A stretch of DNA of 8,390 bases from Actinomycetes bacterium (GTDB taxonomy: Bacteria; Actinomycetota; Acidimicrobiia; Acidimicrobiales; RAAP-2): positions 1 through 8,390 of the forward strand of contig JAJYPU010000077.1 of assembly GCA_021795095.1 (NCBI GenBank). Direction: 5' to 3'. Below are positions 3,948 through 8,390 of the stretch, one piece after another. How positions within the stretch are numbered: the stretch's first letter is position 1; each line of letters starts with the position of its first letter. Below the pieces are notes generated by a model. The model was not told where the DNA came from, did not search any database, and saw only the letters and a list, made by a program, of their open reading frames with translations. The position numbers and the translations under genes were made by a program.

Positions 3948-6785
3948 TTACGAGCATCCGCTCGTCGCACCGCAACTCGAGCACACGAAGCACGATCCGG
4001 CCTGCTGCATCACGTTGCCGCACTGGTAGCACATCGGCGCGTCGCGATTCTCGGAGCGGCGGTAGGGGGTCGGCTCGCGCACGACCGCGGGCGCCGCCGA
4101 TGCGACCTCGTCGATCAGCACGGGCTGGACGCTCACGCCCAGGGTCGGTGTCGCTTGTTCGGCGACCTCCGGCAGAGTGGGCTGGAGCCGCTCGCTCGTC
4201 GACAACACGCCCAGTTCCTCGCGCTCGGTGGGGTCTAGGTAGTCGAGTGCAAGGCGTCGGAAGATGTAGTCGACCAGCGACGTCGCGATGCGCAGGTCCG
4301 CGTCGTCGGTCATGCCCGACGGCTCGAACTTCATGTTGACGTACTTGCGCACGTAGGTCGACAGTGGCACACCGTGCTGGAGGCCGAGGCTGATCGAGAT
4401 CGAGAACGCGTCCATGATCCCCGCGAGGGTCGACCCCTGCTTGGAGACCTTGATGAAGACCTCACCGGGTCGCCCATCCTCGTACTCACCGACCGTGACG
4501 TAGCCCTCGCAGTCCGCGACGCGGAACGCGAACGTGGTCGACACGCGACGACGCGGCAAGCGCTCGCGCACCGCGCCGACGACGACGTGGGACGTGTCGT
4601 TCTTCGCCGCCTCAAGGGCCGCCTCCAGCTTGGTGATGCGGGCATAGAGGTCGGCCGTCGCCGCGTCCTGCGCGACGGTCTCTGGGCTCAAGTCCGCGTC
4701 CTTCTTCGCCATGGAGAGGGGCTGACCCACCTTGCAGTTGTCACGGTAGATGGCGACGGCCTTCACGCCGAGCCGCCAAGCGTCCATGTGCAGGGCCTCG
4801 ATGTCCTCCACCGTTGCGTCCTCAGGCATGTTGACCGTCTTGGAGATCGCCCCCGAGATGAACGGCTGGACCGCTCCCATCATCTTGACGTGGCCCAGGT
4901 AGTGGATCGAGTTGTCACCCATCGAGCACGCAAAGACCGACAGGTGCTCGGGCTTGAGGGCCGGTGCGCCGACGATCGTCTTGTGCTCGTCGATGTAGGC
5001 GACAATCGCTGCTGCGGCGTCCTCGTCGTAGCCGAGGACCGAGAGCGCGCGGGGAACGGTCTGGTTGACGATGGACATGTTGCCGCCACCGACCAACTTC
5101 TTGAACTTCACGAGCCCGAGATCCGGTTCGATGCCCGTGGTGTCACAGTCCATCAACAGGCCGATAGTTCCGGTCGGCGCGAGCACCGAGGCCTGCGCAT
5201 TGCGTACGCCGTAGTGCTCACCGAGCTCGACCGCGTCGTCCCATGACTGCTGTGCCGCCCGCAAGAGGTCGTAGGGCGCCAGCGTGGCGTCGACCTGGTG
5301 GGACGCGTCGCGGTGCATCCGCAGGACGTTGATCATCGGCTCGGCGTTCTCGGCGTAGCCCTCGTGGGGTCCGAGGCGACCGGCGATGCGCGCGCTCGTC
5401 GCGTAGGCGTGGCCCGTCATCAGCGCGGAGATTGACGCCGCCCAGGCGCGACCTGCGTCCGAGTCATACGCAAGGCCCGACGCCATCAGCAGCGCGCCCA
5501 GGTTGGCGTAGCCGATGCCGAGCTGACGGAACTTGCGGGAGTTCTCGCCAATCTTTTCGGTCGGGTAGTCCGCAGCGCCCACGATGATCTCCTGAGCGGT
5601 GAACAGGACCTCGATAGAGGCCTTGAACGCGTCGACGTCGAAACGGCCGTCGTCACCCAGGTACTTCATGAGGTTGAGGCTCGCCAGGTTGCAGGCGGAG
5701 TTGTCGATGTGCATGTACTCCGAGCACGGGTTCGATCCGTTGATTCGGGCCGTGTTCGGTGACGTGTGCCACTTGTTGATCGTGGTGTCGAACTGCAGAC
5801 CCGGGTCGGCGCACTCCCACGCGGCCTGGGCGATCTCGCGCCAGATCTTTCGCGCCTTCACGGTCGAGATCACCGAACCATCGCCGCGAGCGGTGAGGTG
5901 CCAGTCGGCGTCGTCGAGGACGGCTTGCATGAAGTCGTCCGAGATGCGAACCGAGTTGTTCGCGTTCTGATACTGGATCGACGTGATGTCCTTACCGTCA
6001 AGGTCCATGTCAAACCCGGCGTCGCGCAGGACGCGGGCCTTCTTCTCCTCTTGGGCCTTGCACCAGATGAACTCTTCGACGTCGGGGTGGTCGACGTCAA
6101 GAATCACCATCTTCGCCGCGCGGCGGGTCTTACCACCGGACTTGATGGTGCCCGCCGAGGCGTCAGCGCCACGCATGAACGAAACCGGGCCGCTCGCGGT
6201 ACCGCCGCCTTCGAGCAGTTCGGCGCTGGAGCGGATCTTGGAGAGGTTCACACCCGCGCCCGAACCACCCTTGAAGATGATCCCCTCCTCGGTGTACCAG
6301 TTGAGGATCGAGCGCATGGAGTCCTCGACGGCGAGGATGAAGCACGCGCTGCCCTGCTGGGGCACACCCTTGACGCCGATGTTGAACCACACCGGCGAGT
6401 TGAACGCGGCGCGCTGGGTGATGAGCAAGAACTTCAGTTCGGCGCGGAAGGCCTCAGCCTCCTCCTCGTCGACGAAGTACTCACCATCCACGCCCCACGT
6501 GGTGATCGTGTCGACGATCCGGTCGACCACCTGCTTGAGGCTGGTCTCACGCTCCGGGGTCCCGAGGGTTCCCCGGAAGTACTTCTGGGCGAGGATATTC
6601 GTCGCATTGAACGACCACGTCGAAGGGACTTCGACGCCGAGTTGCTCGAAGGCGACCGACCCGTCACGGAAGTTCGAGATGCGCGCGTCGCGACGATCCC
6701 ACACCACCTGGTCGTAGGGATGACGGTCATCGGTCGTGAAGAACCGTCGAAGTCCAATTCCGAGCCGCTGCGGAGCGATAGCCAT
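3948..6785 (-). CDS. nrdJ: Adenosylcobalamin-dependent (class II) ribonucleotide reductase
   Basis: This 945-aa enzyme reduces ribonucleotides to 2'-deoxyribonucleotides for DNA synthesis. It uses an adenosylcobalamin-derived radical and therefore needs no oxygen and no NrdB partner. The catalytic barrel contains NSPVWFN (129-135), the first redox Cys148 (SACF), GGSGAG (173-178), NPCSEYMHID (352-361) with Asn352, the thiyl-radical Cys354 and Glu356, the second redox Cys365 eleven residues later, and PTGTIGLLM (537-545). A helical linker (about 710-728) leads to a TSCPD domain (about 745-850). The C-terminus has CxxC (919-922) and a second cysteine cluster (932, 935, 938, 944) ending TSGCS, as in the redox/zinc tail of this family. 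There is no N-terminal ATP cone. Length is usual for the large actinobacterial form. An upstream extension of 30 residues is open, but ATG at 6785 is preferred: it is preceded by AAAAGAG at 8 nt spacing, and MAIAPQRLGIGLRRFF resembles the family's start. Control is probably by NrdR. Confidence 0.97.
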   Translation of the reverse strand: MAIAPQRLGIGLRRFFTTDDRHPYDQVVWDRRDARISNFRDGSVAFEQLGVEVPSTWSFNATNILAQKYFRGTLGTPERETSLKQVVDRIVDTITTWGVDGEYFVDEEEAEAFRAELKFLLITQRAAFNSPVWFNIGVKGVPQQGSACFILAVEDSMRSILNWYTEEGIIFKGGSGAGVNLSKIRSSAELLEGGGTASGPVSFMRGADASAGTIKSGGKTRRAAKMVILDVDHPDVEEFIWCKAQEEKKARVLRDAGFDMDLDGKDITSIQYQNANNSVRISDDFMQAVLDDADWHLTARGDGSVISTVKARKIWREIAQAAWECADPGLQFDTTINKWHTSPNTARINGSNPCSEYMHIDNSACNLASLNLMKYLGDDGRFDVDAFKASIEVLFTAQEIIVGAADYPTEKIGENSRKFRQLGIGYANLGALLMASGLAYDSDAGRAWAASISALMTGHAYATSARIAGRLGPHEGYAENAEPMINVLRMHRDASHQVDATLAPYDLLRAAQQSWDDAVELGEHYGVRNAQASVLAPTGTIGLLMDCDTTGIEPDLGLVKFKKLVGGGNMSIVNQTVPRALSVLGYDEDAAAAIVAYIDEHKTIVGAPALKPEHLSVFACSMGDNSIHYLGHVKMMGAVQPFISGAISKTVNMPEDATVEDIEALHMDAWRLGVKAVAIYRDNCKVGQPLSMAKKDADLSPETVAQDAATADLYARITKLEAALEAAKNDTSHVVVGAVRERLPRRRVSTTFAFRVADCEGYVTVGEYEDGRPGEVFIKVSKQGSTLAGIMDAFSISISLGLQHGVPLSTYVRKYVNMKFEPSGMTDDADLRIATSLVDYIFRRLALDYLDPTEREELGVLSTSERLQPTLPEVAEQATPTLGVSVQPVLIDEVASAAPAVVREPTPYRRSENRDAPMCYQCGNVMQQAGSCFVCSSCGATSGCS

Positions 6786-6869
6786 GTCTCTTACTCTTTT
6801 CCTGTACGTTTCCGACACCACGCACCTCGACGCCGCTGGGAGTGGGACAACCCGAAGATTCTCCCTAAA

Positions 6870-6885
6870 CCACAATATGTTGTGG
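6870..6885. promoter_or_regulatory. NrdR box 1 (proximal to nrdJ)
   Basis: CCACAATATGTTGTGG fits the known NrdR consensus acaCwAtATaTwGtgt closely. The symmetry extends to 8-bp arms, AACCACAA and TTGTGGTT (6868-6887). NrdR is the nucleotide-sensing repressor of ribonucleotide reductase genes. This box lies downstream of the predicted transcription start, inside the nrdJ leader. Confidence 0.8.
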
Positions 6886-6900
6886 TTGCTACACCGTTCG

Positions 6901-6916
6901 ACGCAAGATGCTGTGT
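6901..6916. promoter_or_regulatory. NrdR box 2 (distal)
   Basis: ACGCAAGATGCTGTGT matches the NrdR consensus at 12 of 16 positions. It begins exactly 31 bp from box 1, the three-helical-turn spacing known for NrdR box pairs. It covers the predicted transcription start of nrdJ, where a bound repressor would block initiation. It is weaker in sequence than box 1; the spacing is the main support. Confidence 0.65.
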
Positions 6917-6937
6917 TATTACAGCACTGTAATTACA
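6914..6937. repeat. Tandem 10-bp elements in the nrdJ promoter
   Basis: TGTTATTACA (6914-6923) and TGTAATTACA (6928-6937, itself a perfect palindrome) differ at one base and are repeated with a 14-bp period. They span the -10 element and most of the spacer of the nrdJ promoter. They could be a second operator or simply AT-rich promoter DNA. Confidence 0.4.
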
Positions 6938-6946
6938 TCGCGTCAA
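6918..6946 (-). promoter_or_regulatory. Predicted nrdJ promoter, sigma-70-like
   Basis: Read on the minus strand, TTGACG (6946-6941) and TGTAAT (6923-6918) are separated by exactly 17 bp, near-consensus -35 and -10 elements. The start would fall near 6911, giving a leader of about 125 nt before the ATG at 6785. The leader is too short for a cobalamin riboswitch, and no B12-box-like motif was seen. Confidence 0.65.
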
Positions 6947-7029
6947 CTCCATTTTTCACTATTCTCCAATGGCCTTGCGATTACTGAGGTTTCGCCGTAG
7001 ACCACCCCGGTGACCTCGACCAGTCTGGC

Positions 7030-7035
7030 TAGCCT
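7030..7035 (+). promoter_or_regulatory. Possible -10 element of glpK (leaderless mRNA)
   Basis: TAGCCT ends 7 bp before the ATG at 7043, and no Shine-Dalgarno sequence is present. This layout would start the transcript at or next to the start codon, a common arrangement in actinobacteria. No good -35 is visible at the proper distance. An alternative pair, TTGCGA (6975-6980) and TAGACC (6998-7003), has a 17-bp spacer but a poor -10. Confidence 0.25.
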
Positions 7036-7042
7036 GACCGTG

Positions 7043-8390
7043 ATGGACCTCGTTCTCGCCCTGGACGCCGGCACGACCAGCGTGCGCGCGGTGGCTTTCT
7101 CCCCCGCCACTGACGTCATCGCCACGGCCTACCGAGAGCTCACCCAGTACTTCCCCGAACCAGGTGAAATCGAGCACGACGCCGCCGAGATCGCCGCACT
7201 CTCGGTGCAGACTTTGGCCGAGGTCGCCCGCGAGGTCCACGCGCGCGGTGACCACGTCGTCGCCGTCGGTATCGCCAATCAACGAGAAACGACGGTTGCC
7301 TTTGACCGCGAACGCGGCACACCACTGCACCGTGCGCTCGTCTGGCAGGACCGTCGCACCGCGCCACAGTGCGACACACTGCGCCTCGCGGGCCACGAGG
7401 CGCGCGTGCGCGCCACGACGGGTCTTGTCATCGACCCGTACTTCTCGGCCACCAAGATGGCGTGGCTGCTCGAACGAGACGTCCTCGACGAGGCTCTCGC
7501 GCCGACCTTGGCAACAATCGACACGTGGCTCCTCTGGTGGCTGAGCGGCAACGTCGAAGGGGGCACGCTTGCCACCGAGCCCTCGAACGCCGCCCGCACG
7601 CTCCTGATGGACCTGAATACCCTCGACTGGTCTGTCGCCATGGCGACGACCTTCGGCGTCCCGCTCGGCCTCCTGGCTCCGATACGACCGTCGGCGTCGA
7701 ACTTTGGGTTCATAGATCGTGCCGTACTGCCCGAGCTGGCCGGCGTCCCGGTCACCGCCATGCTCGGTGACCAGCAGGCGGCCCTGTTCGGCCAGGCGGG
7801 TTTCTCCACCGGTGTCGTGAAGGCAACCTACGGGACTGGTGCCTTCGTCATGGCCAACGCAGGGACGAGCATCCCTGACGTCGTCGAAGGCCTGCTCACG
7901 ACCGTCGCGTGGGACCTCGGTGCCTTCGGACCCGCGACGTACGCCCTCGAGGGTTCAGCCTTCGTCGCCGGGGCGGCCATCCAATGGCTCCGTGACGAGC
8001 TGCACGTCATCGCCGCCTCCTCGGAACTTGAGGCGCTCGCCCGACGGGTCGAGGACTCGGCGGGCGTCCAGGTTGTGCCCGCCTTCACGGGTCTCGGCTC
8101 CCCGTTCTGGCGATCCGACGCGCGAGGCAGCATCGTCGGGCTCAGTCAGGCCGCCGGACGGGCACACATCGCGCGTGCCCTCGTCGAAGCCCTCGCGCAC
8201 CAGGTGCGCGCAATGATCGACGCTTTCGCGTCCTCGGGCCTCGTCTTACGAGAACTGCGCGCCGACGGTGGCGCCGCGAGCATGGACCTGCTGCTCGAAC
8301 TTCAAGCGACCGGCTGTCGCCTGCCTGTCGTGCGCAGCGCGTCACTCGAGGCGACCGCCCGAGGCGCCGGCACGCTCGCCGGCTTGAGTG
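7043..8390 (+). CDS. glpK: Glycerol kinase (3' end beyond the window)
   Basis: This cytoplasmic FGGY-family kinase phosphorylates glycerol with ATP to sn-glycerol 3-phosphate, the entry step of glycerol use. 449 codons are present and roughly 50 C-terminal residues are expected beyond the edge. The N-terminal phosphate-binding motif is LDAGTTSVRA (7-16), then NQRETT (79-84), VWQDRRTA (100-107), GLVIDPYFSATK (127-138), GDQQAALFGQ (242-251), YGTGAFV (263-269), GSPFWRSDARG (352-362) and ADGGAA (407-412). The glycerol-contacting residues known from the Escherichia coli enzyme all appear, two numbers lower: Arg81, Glu82, Tyr133 and Asp243. This favours glycerol over the other sugars used by the family. 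One oddity is Ala9 where most glycerol kinases have Gln (DQGTTS). ATG at 7043 is chosen; GTG at 7040 directly precedes it. It is transcribed away from nrdJ with a 257-bp gap. No transporter or glycerol-3-phosphate dehydrogenase gene is in view. Confidence 0.95.
   Translation, partial: MDLVLALDAGTTSVRAVAFSPATDVIATAYRELTQYFPEPGEIEHDAAEIAALSVQTLAEVAREVHARGDHVVAVGIANQRETTVAFDRERGTPLHRALVWQDRRTAPQCDTLRLAGHEARVRATTGLVIDPYFSATKMAWLLERDVLDEALAPTLATIDTWLLWWLSGNVEGGTLATEPSNAARTLLMDLNTLDWSVAMATTFGVPLGLLAPIRPSASNFGFIDRAVLPELAGVPVTAMLGDQQAALFGQAGFSTGVVKATYGTGAFVMANAGTSIPDVVEGLLTTVAWDLGAFGPATYALEGSAFVAGAAIQWLRDELHVIAASSELEALARRVEDSAGVQVVPAFTGLGSPFWRSDARGSIVGLSQAAGRAHIARALVEALAHQVRAMIDAFASSGLVLRELRADGGAASMDLLLELQATGCRLPVVRSASLEATARGAGTLAGLS

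Noticed and set aside
4374..5246. 290-aa plus-strand open frame
   Set aside because: It lies fully inside nrdJ on the opposite strand, has the same mirror composition and carries no independent start signals.
6786..6917. Cobalamin riboswitch upstream of the B12-dependent reductase
   Set aside because: The predicted leader is only about 125 nt, shows no B12-box-like motif, and contains an NrdR box instead.
5766..6932. 388-aa plus-strand open frame
   Set aside because: It is a mirror of nrdJ: the complementary frame of a GC-rich gene, with low-complexity Asp/Arg/Leu composition and no motif.

Overview
The window looks like chromosomal DNA of a high-GC Gram-positive bacterium (Actinomycetota). 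The evidence is GC-rich third codon positions, a stand-alone actinobacterial-type class II ribonucleotide reductase, a DUF4232-like secreted protein, a DUF6131-like small membrane protein and weak Shine-Dalgarno signals. An acidimicrobial-type organism would fit, but the sequence alone does not prove it.

Left part (1-2880, all +): a possible tail of an upstream gene (3-113); an unrecognised 129-aa protein (131-520); about 490 bp with no convincing gene; a membrane fatty acid desaturase with all three histidine boxes (1013-2125); and a secreted four-cysteine DUF4232-like protein (2251-2880). A near-perfect 23-bp palindrome lies one base before the ATG of the last gene.

Middle (2881-3947): a low-coding stretch. 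It holds a short broken gene (3155-3385) whose ribosome binding site and start codon lie inside a nested inverted repeat, then an intact 51-aa hydrophobic protein (3635-3790). A long stem-loop and several short repeats fill the gap between converging genes.

Right part: nrdJ on the minus strand (3948-6785) encodes a complete adenosylcobalamin-dependent ribonucleotide reductase with its radical and redox cysteines, TSCPD domain and C-terminal cysteine motifs. Upstream are a good sigma-70-like promoter and two NrdR-box-like sites 31 bp apart, so repression by NrdR is likely. Divergent from it, glpK (glycerol kinase) starts at 7043 and runs off the right edge with an estimated 50 or so residues missing.

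The genes serve separate housekeeping roles (lipid desaturation, dNTP synthesis, glycerol uptake and phosphorylation) and do not form one operon. I found no CRISPR array, tRNA, rRNA, intact insertion sequence, prophage or defence module. The most interesting material is regulatory: the nrdJ control region, the 2227-2249 palindrome and the structured leader of the broken gene.
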